A stretch of 64,000 nucleotides of DNA from Rhizobium sp. N324 (GTDB lineage: Bacteria > Pseudomonadota > Alphaproteobacteria > Rhizobiales > Rhizobiaceae). Positions 17,444-26,264 of this stretch are shown one piece after another. A program made the translations under genes and the position numbers. The stretch covers positions 440,142 to 504,141 of the forward strand of contig NZ_CP013634.1 of the NCBI RefSeq assembly GCF_001664485.1, given 5' to 3'. The notes beneath the pieces were generated by a model that saw nothing but the letters and a program-made list of their open reading frames with translations, ran no database searches and was not told where the DNA came from. Every line of letters begins with the position of its first letter. Within the stretch, counting starts at the first letter, position 1.

Positions 17444-18612
17444 AGTAGCGGATCGCCGATCAGGCCGGCGGCCAGCACCAGGCCGGTCCTTGTATCCCTG
17501 AGCGCGAAGGCAAAGCGGGCATTGGCGACGACGCGAACGAGCTTGGGATCGATGCTGCGTTCCGTGATCGCTGCCGTGGCAGCTGCTGCCTCCGTGCCGT
17601 TTTCGTCAACCTTGATCATCGTCTTCTGAAGAACGCGCGACAAGCGAATGTTTTCCTTGGTGAAACCCGGGAAGGCCGAATGCTTGGCCTTTTCGGGTGT
17701 CAGTCCGATCGCGTTCAGCACCGGCATCAAATCACGCCCGTCGCTGAGGGAAAAGCGGGGCAGGAAGATTTCGCCCTTGACCGCCTCGAATTTTTCCCCC
17801 TGCAGCCAGGAGGCGAGCGCCTTCAGATCCGCGCCGCCAACGCCCTTGCCGGAGCGCGCGGCGATCACCACCATGCTGTAGCTCTCGTCCGTATAGGCAA
17901 GGTCGACGGCGGTGAATTTCTCGTCGACACGGAATTTCTGTCCGTCGCCTGTGAGATGCATCATCGGCACCGAAACCGTCGAACCGTCCGGCCGCTGAAA
18001 GGGGCTTGCCGGGCTTTCCCTGTCGAAAGACGTTTTCCAGCGCGCCTTGAAGGACAGCGCGCCGAGGCTGACGAAACCGCCGCCCGGCGGCGCGTCCAGC
18101 ATGACGGGAATGGCGCCGCGCGTCGTCTCCTTGACCCAGAGGTTGATATGCTCGACCGACCCAGGTCCGTCGAGATCCTCGATCGAGGGTTTGACCCGGT
18201 GGCTGGCGAGCATGGAAAGCGCGTCGGGAGCGAGCATCAGCTTGTCGTCGAAGATGATGGCAACCGCGCTCGCCAAAGGCGCATCCGCGGCTGCCGGCTT
18301 TTCCGGCGTCATGGCGGCAAGCACCGTCTCCGGCCCCTTCACCTCGCCGCCGAAGCCGAGGCCCTTGGCGATCGCGGCCTTGCCTTCGGCGGAGGCGCCG
18401 AGGCTGGCAAGGCCGAGGGCTGCGGCAAGGCTTGCCGGCGACACCATGATATTGGCAGCACCCTCCTTTGCCAGCGTGCGGCCGAGCAGTTCGGCGGCAA
18501 GCCCGGCCTGGGCTGAAAGCATCGATTTGCCGTCGCCGGCGTTGTCGGCATGGGCTGAGGCAAGCGTCAGCAGGGAAACGGCAAGGCCCGCCAGCAGAGT
18601 GGATTTCGGCAT
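17428..18612 (-). CDS. Secreted serpin-family protease inhibitor
   Basis: A 394-residue protein with a signal peptide (LLAGLAVSLLTLASAHA, cleavage near residue 22). The serpin core is clear: NIMVSPASLAAALGLASLGA, then FVSLGALSFKARWKTSFD, then the hinge VDENGTEAAAATAA and NARFAFALRDTRTGLVLAAG at the C-terminus. The hinge has the small residues needed for loop insertion, so it may be inhibitory. Counting from the hinge puts the scissile bond around ITERSID, close to an Arg, which would suit a trypsin target. It is 13 bases after the trypsin-caspase gene in the same operon. Confidence 0.85.
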   Translation of the reverse strand: MPKSTLLAGLAVSLLTLASAHADNAGDGKSMLSAQAGLAAELLGRTLAKEGAANIMVSPASLAAALGLASLGASAEGKAAIAKGLGFGGEVKGPETVLAAMTPEKPAAADAPLASAVAIIFDDKLMLAPDALSMLASHRVKPSIEDLDGPGSVEHINLWVKETTRGAIPVMLDAPPGGGFVSLGALSFKARWKTSFDRESPASPFQRPDGSTVSVPMMHLTGDGQKFRVDEKFTAVDLAYTDESYSMVVIAARSGKGVGGADLKALASWLQGEKFEAVKGEIFLPRFSLSDGRDLMPVLNAIGLTPEKAKHSAFPGFTKENIRLSRVLQKTMIKVDENGTEAAAATAAITERSIDPKLVRVVANARFAFALRDTRTGLVLAAGLIGDPLLEQDD

Positions 18613-18625
18613 GCTTCCCTCCCCT

Positions 18626-21181
18626 TCAGCGGATGCGATAGAATTTGGAATCGAACGACCACTTGCCCTGGGCGCCGGTCTCGTCGTCGCCGACGATCCT
18701 TAAAGTGCGGGCGAGATCGTAGACATAGTTGAAGGCGGCGCGCTGGCCGACCAGCGGCGTCGGCACGTCCGGCAGGTCGAGCACCTCGATCGGCTTGTCG
18801 CTGAGAATGGCGACGACCATGCCGACGCCGGCCGGCCCCTCCACCACATATTCGAAGCCGGTATAGGGATTGCGCGCATCCGGCACGACGACCGGCCGGG
18901 TGGGATCGAGCCGGTTGTCGCCGCTCTTGGCGGTCGGTTTCAGCCCCATCGAGCGCTTGTTCGGGTAAAGTTGGGTCAGTTTGCCGGAGGCGTCGATATC
19001 GACCAGGATCAGGTAGCCTGATTTTTTGGTCGACACCCGCATCGCCACCTTGTCGCCGATGCCGACCGAGGTGCCGGGCAGCACATCGACGGCGACACCC
19101 GCCTCATTGTCCGTCTTCAGCGTGTTCTCGACGGCGGCGACCGGGGTTTTCGCCTCCTCGCCGGTGATGACATCGCGGCCGAGCGCATCCGGCTGGCCGT
19201 AGAATTGCGGCACCGGCGTGAAGCGGCAATCCTCAGCATGCGTCCGGCAATATTCGTCGGATTTGCGTCTGACATAATCGAGCAGGGCGGCATTGCTGAT
19301 AGTCGGCTTGTCGGCGGCGCGCGCCACGCCATCCTGTACACCTTCGATGAAGCGGCGGGTGAAGACGCCGACCGGCGGCTTGGCCTCGCGGTCGACCAGC
19401 GCCCACTGGCCTGAATTGACGGCCGACCAGACCATGGCGTTTTCGCCGCCGAAGGAGAATTTCGCCTCCTTGCCCGATTTGTTCGGCGTTTCGAGTGCTG
19501 CCAGCGCCGGACCGAGGCAACGCACGTTGCCGCCGCTTGGTGCCGCCACCGCGCTGCGGCTGCCGGGCCCGACATGGCAGGCATCGATCAGCAGCGTAAC
19601 GCGGCGGTCCTTGAGGCTGTTCAGCCGTGCGGCGATCTCCGTCTCGCGGATCTGGTTGGTGACCGTCAGCTTGCCGGCCTCGCGCATCAGCTTGGCGTCG
19701 GCTGCGACAAGCGTCGGGCTGGTTGTTTCCTCGGCGCCCATTTCCTCTGAACCTTGGCCGCTGAAATAGAGGAAGACCCGGCTGCCGGGCGTCGACTGGC
19801 GTACCAGCCAGTCGTCGATTTCCGCAAGGATCGCCTCGCGGCTCGCCTTGCGGTTGGTCAGCGTGTGGATCTGTTCCGGGCGGTAGGCGAGCGTCTTCAC
19901 CAGGAAGAGCTGCATCGCCTTGACGTCGCTGGCGGAGCCGGTGAGTTTTGCCTCGCGCATCTCGTAATCGTCGATGCCGATCAGCAGCGCGCGATCGCCG
20001 GGAGAGCTTTGGATGCCGGGTGTTTGGCCATCGGGGACCTGGACAGTGGGCGTCTTGATGGCGGGCGGCTGGATGGTGGGTTCCCCGGCGGCAGGCTTGT
20101 CAGCCGGCGCGGGTTCGACGGCTGATGCGTCGGGTGTTTGGCTCGTGGCGGCAGGGGCGGTATCGCCGGCGGGCGGGGTGGTGATGGCGAGATTGGCCAG
20201 TTTCTGGCCGGATTGCCTGAGCTTGGTCCCGGGAACGGTGGTGGTCGAGGCGACCTGATCGGCGGGCGGCATTTCGACATTCGGCACGTCGCCATCGGTC
20301 TTGGCGGCGATCCAGTCGCGGAAGGCGGCGACGCGGGTATAGACGCCGTAATGTTCGGCCTCGGCGCAGCCGGCACCCCAGCTGACGATGCCGAGCTGGA
20401 TCCAGCTTTTGTCGGAACGCTGGGCCACCAGCGGCCCGCCGCTGTCGCCCTGGCAGGCATCCTTGCCGCCTTCGGCATAACCGGCGCAGACATTGCGCTC
20501 GTCGATCGGGTTCATCCGCATCGAGCTGTCGCGATAGGCCGCACGGCAATCCTCACGCGGGACGATCGGCAGCTCGACTTCCTGCAGCTCGGTCGGCAGG
20601 TATTTGTCGTCCCAGCCGTGATCGGCCTTGGTGTAGCCCCAGCCGGTGACGACGGCCTTGTGGCCGGCCGCCTCCACCTCGTCATCGGAGGCCGAGGCGA
20701 GAATGGCCGGCCTGGAGACGGCGGGCTCGGCCAGCTTGATCAGGGCGATGTCGTTGGCAAAGACCTTGCGGTCGAAATCCTCGTGAATGACCACGTCTTC
20801 GACGGCAAGGCCGGGTTTATCCGGCCCGTCGACCGAGATCACCTTGTCGATCTTCGACTTGCCCTCGACGATCAGCAGGTCGCGGGCGAACAGATCCTGC
20901 TTGCCGGAGCGGCCGCTGGTGACGCAATGGGCGGCGGTCAATATCCAGCGCGGCGCGATCAGCGAGCCGCCGCAATGGCCGCCGAAGCGGCCGCGCTGTT
21001 CGGGATCGGGCGCCAGGATTTTCACCTGCCAGGGCCATTCGCCCTTCTTCGCCGCCTGGCCGCCGATCACACGGCCGCCATCCTCGCCGGCAAAATCGGT
21101 ATCCTGCTGCGTCAGCGCCGGCGCAGCCAGCAGCAGCACCACAGAGGCAATGGTGATGACCCTGCTGATCGACGCGCTCAT
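18626..21181 (-). CDS. Exported trypsin-like protease fused to caspase fold and DUF4384
   Basis: An 851-residue protein. A signal peptide occupies residues 1-25. An S1 trypsin domain follows (IGGQ near 39, LTAAHC His85, ANDIALIKL Asp144, CQGDSGGP Ser247), and Asp241, six residues before the Ser, predicts Arg/Lys specificity. After a Pro-rich linker (300-390) comes a caspase/C14 fold (ALLIGIDDYE at about 398) with Cys535 in LLIDACH but Gln476 where the catalytic His belongs (YFSGQGS). A DUF4384-like module (LTQLYPNKRS) ends the protein. Its start overlaps the stop of the caspase gene by four bases (ATGA). Confidence 0.87.
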   Translation of the reverse strand: MSASISRVITIASVVLLLAAPALTQQDTDFAGEDGGRVIGGQAAKKGEWPWQVKILAPDPEQRGRFGGHCGGSLIAPRWILTAAHCVTSGRSGKQDLFARDLLIVEGKSKIDKVISVDGPDKPGLAVEDVVIHEDFDRKVFANDIALIKLAEPAVSRPAILASASDDEVEAAGHKAVVTGWGYTKADHGWDDKYLPTELQEVELPIVPREDCRAAYRDSSMRMNPIDERNVCAGYAEGGKDACQGDSGGPLVAQRSDKSWIQLGIVSWGAGCAEAEHYGVYTRVAAFRDWIAAKTDGDVPNVEMPPADQVASTTTVPGTKLRQSGQKLANLAITTPPAGDTAPAATSQTPDASAVEPAPADKPAAGEPTIQPPAIKTPTVQVPDGQTPGIQSSPGDRALLIGIDDYEMREAKLTGSASDVKAMQLFLVKTLAYRPEQIHTLTNRKASREAILAEIDDWLVRQSTPGSRVFLYFSGQGSEEMGAEETTSPTLVAADAKLMREAGKLTVTNQIRETEIAARLNSLKDRRVTLLIDACHVGPGSRSAVAAPSGGNVRCLGPALAALETPNKSGKEAKFSFGGENAMVWSAVNSGQWALVDREAKPPVGVFTRRFIEGVQDGVARAADKPTISNAALLDYVRRKSDEYCRTHAEDCRFTPVPQFYGQPDALGRDVITGEEAKTPVAAVENTLKTDNEAGVAVDVLPGTSVGIGDKVAMRVSTKKSGYLILVDIDASGKLTQLYPNKRSMGLKPTAKSGDNRLDPTRPVVVPDARNPYTGFEYVVEGPAGVGMVVAILSDKPIEVLDLPDVPTPLVGQRAAFNYVYDLARTLRIVGDDETGAQGKWSFDSKFYRIR

Positions 21182-22794
21182 AGCTTGACTCCGGCGGAGG
21201 TATAGAGGACCGTAAATCCGACGCGGGCGCCCTTGGGCAGGACGTCGCCGAGCCGCCTGGCAATATTGCCGGCGGTGCGGCGCCTGTCGTTCTGCTTGAG
21301 GAACTCGACGAGCTCGGGCATCGGCTTTTCCGAGGTGACGGCGACGAGCAGATCGGTGCCGAAGGGGGCAACGACGGAGAGATCGAGATCGAAACTCGCC
21401 GACATCTCGGCATCGATCTCTTTCTCACCGGGATAGAGGAACTGCACGGTTCCATCGCCGGTGACGTCGAAGAGCACGAGCTTGCGGCCGGAGAGATCGG
21501 ATACCGCCACGCCGACACGCTCGCCCTCCCGATGGACGGTATCGGAGGGGGTGACGCGCACGGTCTGCGGGTTGGCCTCCGACAGCCGCTTCAGCGTGTC
21601 GAGCGCGGCCATCCGGTCGACGACGAACGGCATGTCGCCGGCGCCGATGCCGGAGGCGACGACATCGCCGCCGGCAACCGCCTCGCGTTTTTCCGGATCG
21701 AAGATCAGTTCGGCAGCGGCGGTTTCCGTCAGCTTGAACGGCGTGACGGCCGGGTCGATGCCCTGCAGCACCGGCTCGGCGCCGAGGGCGGCGACGCTGA
21801 TCGGCGCGGGCTCGACCGGCGGCGGCGTGGATGATTTCGCTGCTTCTGCCGTCGTTCCCGCCCCTTCGTAATTATAGACGACCGCGCGGTCGAGATCGGT
21901 TCCCGGCGGGCTTTCGGTGAAGATGTTCTGCCGCTGGTCGGTGAACTGGTAGACCGACTGGCGCACATATTCGAAGAGTTCGCGGCGGCTGACGGCGCCA
22001 TCGCCGTTGCGGTCGGCCGCCCCTTCGAAGGCGCGGGCGGTGGCATAGCTCAGCGCGCCGCGTTTCTGCGGGATGCCGGGAATGGAGATTTCAGGCGACT
22101 TGGTGTTGTCGTCGACGGCGGCGAGGAAGGTCAGCCGTTTGTAATCGAAGCCGGTGGAGAGCGCGTCCGCCGTCGTCGAGATCGGCGCGAGGTCGTCCTC
22201 CTCGATCGTATAGGAGGGCGCCTGGCGCCAGGTGATCTCGGCGCCGCGCGGATCGACATCGCGGGTCATGCCGCCGGCATGGCAGGTATCGGCGATGAAG
22301 AGCACATCGGCGCCCTTGGTCTCCAAGTTGCGGATCAGCACTTTGAACTCGTCGCCGAAGATGCGTTCGCGCGATCCGGGCAGCCTTGTGTCGAAGCCGG
22401 CGAGCACATAGACCTCGTCGCGGCCGCTCGGTTTCGAGCCCTTGACGCGCTCCGGCTCGCTCGAGCCATGGCCCGCGATGCCGAGCACGACGAGATCGCC
22501 GGCGCCAGCCCGTTCCGTCACGGCCTCGATCGCATGGAAGATGCCCTCGCGGTCGGCCTCGCCGTTCTTCAACAGCGTCATGTCTTCGACACCGACCGAA
22601 CGCAGCGACAGCGAAAGATCCTCGGCATCGGCGACGGCGCCGTGCAGCGGCGGAACGTTGCGGTAAAGATCGATGCCGATCAGCACCGCCCGGACGGCGC
22701 CGCGCTCCGGCGCCTCGATGGTTTTTGCCAGGGTCTCTGTCGCCGCCAGGCTGAGGAGGGCGAATGCGGCGGCCATGGAAACGGATGCGGACAT
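21178..22794 (-). CDS. Exported caspase-family protein with EF-hand loop and DUF4384
   Basis: About 538 residues from the ATG at 22794 (GGGGAG upstream; an in-frame TTG at 22800 is less likely). A signal peptide is followed by a C14 caspase fold (AVLIGIDLYRN) with His109 in IAGHGS and Cys171 in ADTCHAGG, so the dyad is intact. At about 261-272 lies a canonical EF-hand loop, DRNGDGAVSRRE. The C-terminal half carries a DUF4384-like module (GDGTVQFLYPGEKE). A calcium-dependent, periplasmic or secreted orthocaspase-like peptidase is the best reading. It lies between the OmpA-like and the trypsin-caspase genes. Confidence 0.85.
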   Translation of the reverse strand: MSASVSMAAAFALLSLAATETLAKTIEAPERGAVRAVLIGIDLYRNVPPLHGAVADAEDLSLSLRSVGVEDMTLLKNGEADREGIFHAIEAVTERAGAGDLVVLGIAGHGSSEPERVKGSKPSGRDEVYVLAGFDTRLPGSRERIFGDEFKVLIRNLETKGADVLFIADTCHAGGMTRDVDPRGAEITWRQAPSYTIEEDDLAPISTTADALSTGFDYKRLTFLAAVDDNTKSPEISIPGIPQKRGALSYATARAFEGAADRNGDGAVSRRELFEYVRQSVYQFTDQRQNIFTESPPGTDLDRAVVYNYEGAGTTAEAAKSSTPPPVEPAPISVAALGAEPVLQGIDPAVTPFKLTETAAAELIFDPEKREAVAGGDVVASGIGAGDMPFVVDRMAALDTLKRLSEANPQTVRVTPSDTVHREGERVGVAVSDLSGRKLVLFDVTGDGTVQFLYPGEKEIDAEMSASFDLDLSVVAPFGTDLLVAVTSEKPMPELVEFLKQNDRRRTAGNIARRLGDVLPKGARVGFTVLYTSAGVKL

Positions 22795-22816
22795 GGCCAA
22801 ACTCCCCTCGCCCCGG

Positions 22817-24748
22817 CTATTCGCGACGCCATTCGACGCGGCGGTTCAGCGCATCGACATCGTCTTCGGTGAGGTTTGCGGTTGCGGTCACGTCGACCGG
22901 CTCGGAGGCGCCGCGGCCTTCGGCATCGATCGACGCATCGATGCCGTGGCTCTTGAGGAAATCGGCCACCGCCTGGGCGCGGCGCTCGGAGAGCTTCTGA
23001 TTATAGTCGTCGCCGCCGCGCCGGTCGGTGTGGCCGATCAGGATGATGCGGCCGGGCTTCTGCTCCTTCAGCGCCTCCAGCAATTCCTCGGCCGCCTCGG
23101 TGCCGATCGAGGTGAAGCTCGACTTGTCGAAGTCGAAGGTGATCGGCACGGGAATGGAGACCGGCACGATGCCGCGGACATTTTCGGAATAGATGCCGCC
23201 GAGCACGCCGCTGCGGTGGTCTTTCTCGGCCGGGACGAAGCTGCCTTCAGGGTTGTCACTCGTCGGATTGGCGGCCAGGATGCGGGCCTGGGCGGCGCGC
23301 TGGATGAGATCGGAGATGGTGTCGGCCGGCGGCGCCTTCGGCGTGCGGGTCTCGTTCTTGATGATTTCGATCGCCTGCTGGTAATCGGCGGCGGCATCGG
23401 CAAAGCGGCGGGCGGAGAAATAGATCTCGCCGAGCGTGGCGGAGGCCTGCCAGAGCACCTGCGGGCTGTCGGCGGCGACCAGCAGCGGCTCGTAATCGGC
23501 GACCGGCTGGTTGGCGGCCATCATCTCCTGGGCGGCGGCAAGCCTGAGGGCCGCAACGCGGCGCTGGGCATTGACCTGGAACTGGCCGCATTCGGCGCTG
23601 ACGGCGATCGCATCGGCCTCGGACGCCGCCGCCGTGATATCCTTGGCGGCAACGGCGGTGTTCAGCTTGTCGAGAAGGGCAGTGCAGGCAGGCGTGTCGG
23701 CATTCGCGACTTCGATCTCTTCGCCGGCCTCGGGTTCGGCCGAGCGGCCGAGGTTGAGCTGCGGCATCTTGATGCTGAAGCCGCCTGGAAGTTTGAATTG
23801 CGGCATCTTCAGCTGCGGCATCGGCAGCTTCGGCATCTTCGCCTGGGAGGATTGGGCGGGCTGCTTATACTGGCTCGGTCGGGTGGAGGCGGTGGTGTCG
23901 GCGGGGCCGATCAGTTGCAGTTCATCGGCGGCAAGCTCCTGGCCGGGCGCCAGATTGGTGACGATCTTGTATTTCTTCGGCGGCTGCGTCGTCGCCTGCT
24001 CCACCGGTTTCGGCGTCACCTTTTTCGGGGCCACAGGCTTCGGTTTTTCCACGGCCGTGTCCGGCTTCTTGGCGACTTCCTGTTTGATCACCGGCTTCGG
24101 CTTCGGCTTCGGCGCAACCGGCGGCTTGGCCGCCTGTTCGATCGGTTTTGTGGCGGGAGCGGCTGCAACCGGCGGGGCTGCGGCGGGCGGCAGGGCCGCC
24201 GGGCTGTCGACCGTCGTCAGCATCAGCGTCTTACTGCTGATCTTGGTGCCGAGGCTGCGGGCCTCTTCCAGGCTGCGGGACACGGCATCCATGCCGCCGT
24301 CGATCGAGCGGAACATGCCGCTGCCGCTGCCGCCGAGATCGGCGAAGATGGTCAGCGGCTTGGATGAATAGAAGACCTTGATCTGCTCCTGGCCCACCGG
24401 GCCGGAGACCTGCAGCCGGGCGCCGCTGGCCGGATCCGGCACCTGCACGCGCTTGCCGGGGCCGACGAGGGCATCGGTCTGATATTTGTTCGGGAAAAGT
24501 TTGACGACGGAGCCGTTCGGCGAGACGTTGATCACCGTGACGTAGCTGTTCTCGGTCGACTGGATGAACAGGCCGACGACTTCGCCGATGGCGTATTTGG
24601 CCTCGGCGCGATCGAAGGTGATGCTGACGGGTCCGGTCTGGACCGGCGCTTCGGTCAGTGTGCGTTCGTTCTGCGCCTCGACGGCGGGAACCACCGCAAA
24701 GAACGAGAGAAAGGTGGCTGCGGCTAGGATGGCTTTGCGGTTCGACAT
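22817..24748 (-). CDS. DUF4384-OmpA envelope protein
   Basis: About 643 residues from the ATG at 24748, which follows GAGGAGG. A signal peptide (LAAATFLSFFAVVPAVEAQ) precedes a DUF4384-like module (ITFDRAEAKYAIGEVVGLFI, then GSVVKLFPNKYQ). A Pro/Lys/Ala-rich linker, about residues 185-300, could span the periplasm. A region of mixed helices follows, then a C-terminal OmpA domain (FDFDKSSFTSIG, ILIGHTDRRGGDDYN, LSERRAQAVADFLKSHGI), which binds peptidoglycan. It is the first gene of the operon with two caspases and the serpin and could anchor them at the cell wall. Confidence 0.87.
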   Translation of the reverse strand: MSNRKAILAAATFLSFFAVVPAVEAQNERTLTEAPVQTGPVSITFDRAEAKYAIGEVVGLFIQSTENSYVTVINVSPNGSVVKLFPNKYQTDALVGPGKRVQVPDPASGARLQVSGPVGQEQIKVFYSSKPLTIFADLGGSGSGMFRSIDGGMDAVSRSLEEARSLGTKISSKTLMLTTVDSPAALPPAAAPPVAAAPATKPIEQAAKPPVAPKPKPKPVIKQEVAKKPDTAVEKPKPVAPKKVTPKPVEQATTQPPKKYKIVTNLAPGQELAADELQLIGPADTTASTRPSQYKQPAQSSQAKMPKLPMPQLKMPQFKLPGGFSIKMPQLNLGRSAEPEAGEEIEVANADTPACTALLDKLNTAVAAKDITAAASEADAIAVSAECGQFQVNAQRRVAALRLAAAQEMMAANQPVADYEPLLVAADSPQVLWQASATLGEIYFSARRFADAAADYQQAIEIIKNETRTPKAPPADTISDLIQRAAQARILAANPTSDNPEGSFVPAEKDHRSGVLGGIYSENVRGIVPVSIPVPITFDFDKSSFTSIGTEAAEELLEALKEQKPGRIILIGHTDRRGGDDYNQKLSERRAQAVADFLKSHGIDASIDAEGRGASEPVDVTATANLTEDDVDALNRRVEWRRE

Positions 24749-24959
24749 GGGAAAACCTCCTCTTCGAACAATCTCACACTGTGTTGAAGATGAGAATAGC
24801 ACTGACCGGCGAAATTGGGATGGCTTTGCCTGTCTTGCTTGAGGGAGGGTTACAAATTATTTGGAACCGGCAAGAAACCGTCCCGGAAAAGACGTGCGCA
24901 AGACTCGGGATCGGCATTACCCGCCGTCCGATGTCGTCTTTTTGACTTTGGAATGGAGC
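24749..24959. promoter_or_regulatory. Upstream region of the OmpA-caspase-serpin operon
   Basis: About 210 bases between the operon's first gene and the next minus-strand gene's stop. It must hold the operon promoter, but I see no clear -35/-10 pair or palindrome. Confidence 0.35.
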
Positions 24960-25337
24960 TTAGTTCTTGGGTTTCTGCCCGGCTGATTTCAAAATCGAGA
25001 TCAGGTCGCTCATGCCCTCGGGCGAGGAATTGTAGAGCCAGAGAATATCCGGATTGTCGACCGTGAATTCCTTACCAAGGCCCGAGCCCATGTCGCGGCC
25101 TGGCGAGGTCTCGTCTGGCAGCTTGTCCTTTCCCGGCGTCAGCCCCTTGGCTTGTTCATGTTCGGCGATGAGTGCGGCGGCAGCAGCAAAGGCCTTTTCG
25201 TCATGCTGGCGGAGCGCCGCCAGCGAGGGGTTGCGGGCCGCCAGCGCGTCTTCCATCGGGCCGGCATGAGCAAGCTGAGACACGTGCAGCGCCAGCAGCA
25301 GGCCGATCGACAGGGGTATGAGCCGGGATTTCGTCAT
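24960..25337 (-). CDS. Small secreted protein, unknown
   Basis: About 125 residues from the ATG at 25337. A signal peptide (LIPLSIGLLLALHVSQLAHA) is followed by a charged helical body (EDALAARNPSLAALRQHDEKA), a segment LPDETSPGRDMGSGLGKEF and the end DILWLYNSSPEGMSDLISIL. No family recognised. It lies upstream of the OmpA-caspase operon in the same direction, about 210 bases away, and is probably another exported part of this region. Confidence 0.65.
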   Translation of the reverse strand: MTKSRLIPLSIGLLLALHVSQLAHAGPMEDALAARNPSLAALRQHDEKAFAAAAALIAEHEQAKGLTPGKDKLPDETSPGRDMGSGLGKEFTVDNPDILWLYNSSPEGMSDLISILKSAGQKPKN

Positions 25338-25493
25338 CGTCGTCACATCCGTCCTATGGGGCGCCATTCGCGCGACATGCTTACCGACAATAGGGAGAGG
25401 CCGGAAGGAAGGCAACGGCGCTCGGTGCCCATCGATTGGGAGGGGTGAAATCGGCTGGCCGCGCAGCGCCCGACATCGGGTCGCGGCACTTGC

Positions 25494-26084
25494 TCAGAGG
25501 ATCTTCAGTTGCTGCAGGCTAAGGCGGAGATCGCGCAGCATCTCGCCGAAGATCTCCTCGATCTTGCCCGTCGACCAGACGACCATGGTGCCATAGGGCG
25601 AGCGCTTGCGCTGCATGAAGCCCGCCGTCTCGAAATCGATCAGCGTCTTGCGGCAGGTCTCGCTCGACATCACCGCCACGAGGAACCGGGCGAGATTGGA
25701 CTGGTCGATGGCGCCTGATTTCTCCGCCCAGTTCTGGATCAGCCGCGGCTTGGTGTCGGCGGTAAACATCGAGGCGAGCGCGCGATCCTGCGACAGCCCG
25801 AGGCGCTGCAGCTTGGCCGGGTCGCGGGTCAGCGACACCACGTAATCATTGTGCAGATCGGCGAAGCGCTCGATATCCTCGGCCGCGCTGATGCCGAACA
25901 CCTTCATCGAATAGAGGAACTCGGCCATCAGATAGGTCGGCTCGGAGCGCAGCTGCGCCAGATGCTTGTCGTCGGCGCTTTGCGAGGCGGCGCAGACGCG
26001 ATCGGAGAAGCCGATCCTTGCGGCGCGCACCTGCTCCAGCAGGCTGATGTCGAGCGCCAGTTCGTCACCGTTCCATTCCAGCAT
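25494..26084 (-). CDS. Cytosolic protein, unknown
   Basis: About 196 residues if started at the ATG at 26084, six bases after GGGCAGGGA; ATGs at 26090 and 26117 are in frame. It has no signal peptide or membrane segment. Content is largely helical with a WNGDELALDISLLEQVRAA start and FLVAVMSSETCRKTLIDFE late. I do not recognise the family. It is the only gene without an export signal between the pseudokinase and the caspase-Sel1 gene apart from the membrane methyltransferase, and it is divergent from the propeller-NlpC/P60 gene, so it could be a regulator; that is inference. Confidence 0.65.
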   Translation of the reverse strand: MLEWNGDELALDISLLEQVRAARIGFSDRVCAASQSADDKHLAQLRSEPTYLMAEFLYSMKVFGISAAEDIERFADLHNDYVVSLTRDPAKLQRLGLSQDRALASMFTADTKPRLIQNWAEKSGAIDQSNLARFLVAVMSSETCRKTLIDFETAGFMQRKRSPYGTMVVWSTGKIEEIFGEMLRDLRLSLQQLKIL

Positions 26085-26264
26085 AAGCATTCCCTGCCCG
26101 CAAATCTTGGAGACCATGATCTTGTACTATTCCAGGCGCAGATCTCCAAATCGTTTGGAAAGCAACGGCTTGCTGACAAGGCGCATCTATCTTACCATTT
26201 CCAAGACTTGACGGTCATAGAGGGCCGAGCCGGCCTGACATCGTCCTGTTCGGGGGTCGAGGAC

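Noticed and set aside
22673..24367. A plus-strand frame of 564 codons opposite the OmpA and caspase genes
   Set aside because: It is Gly/Arg/His/Leu-rich shadow of GC-rich coding sequence; the minus strand has domains and signals in order.
14873..25337. Link of pseudokinase and FGE-like protein to type VI secretion (PpkA-like)
   Set aside because: No other type VI secretion component (sheath, VgrG, ClpV, membrane complex) is present in the window.
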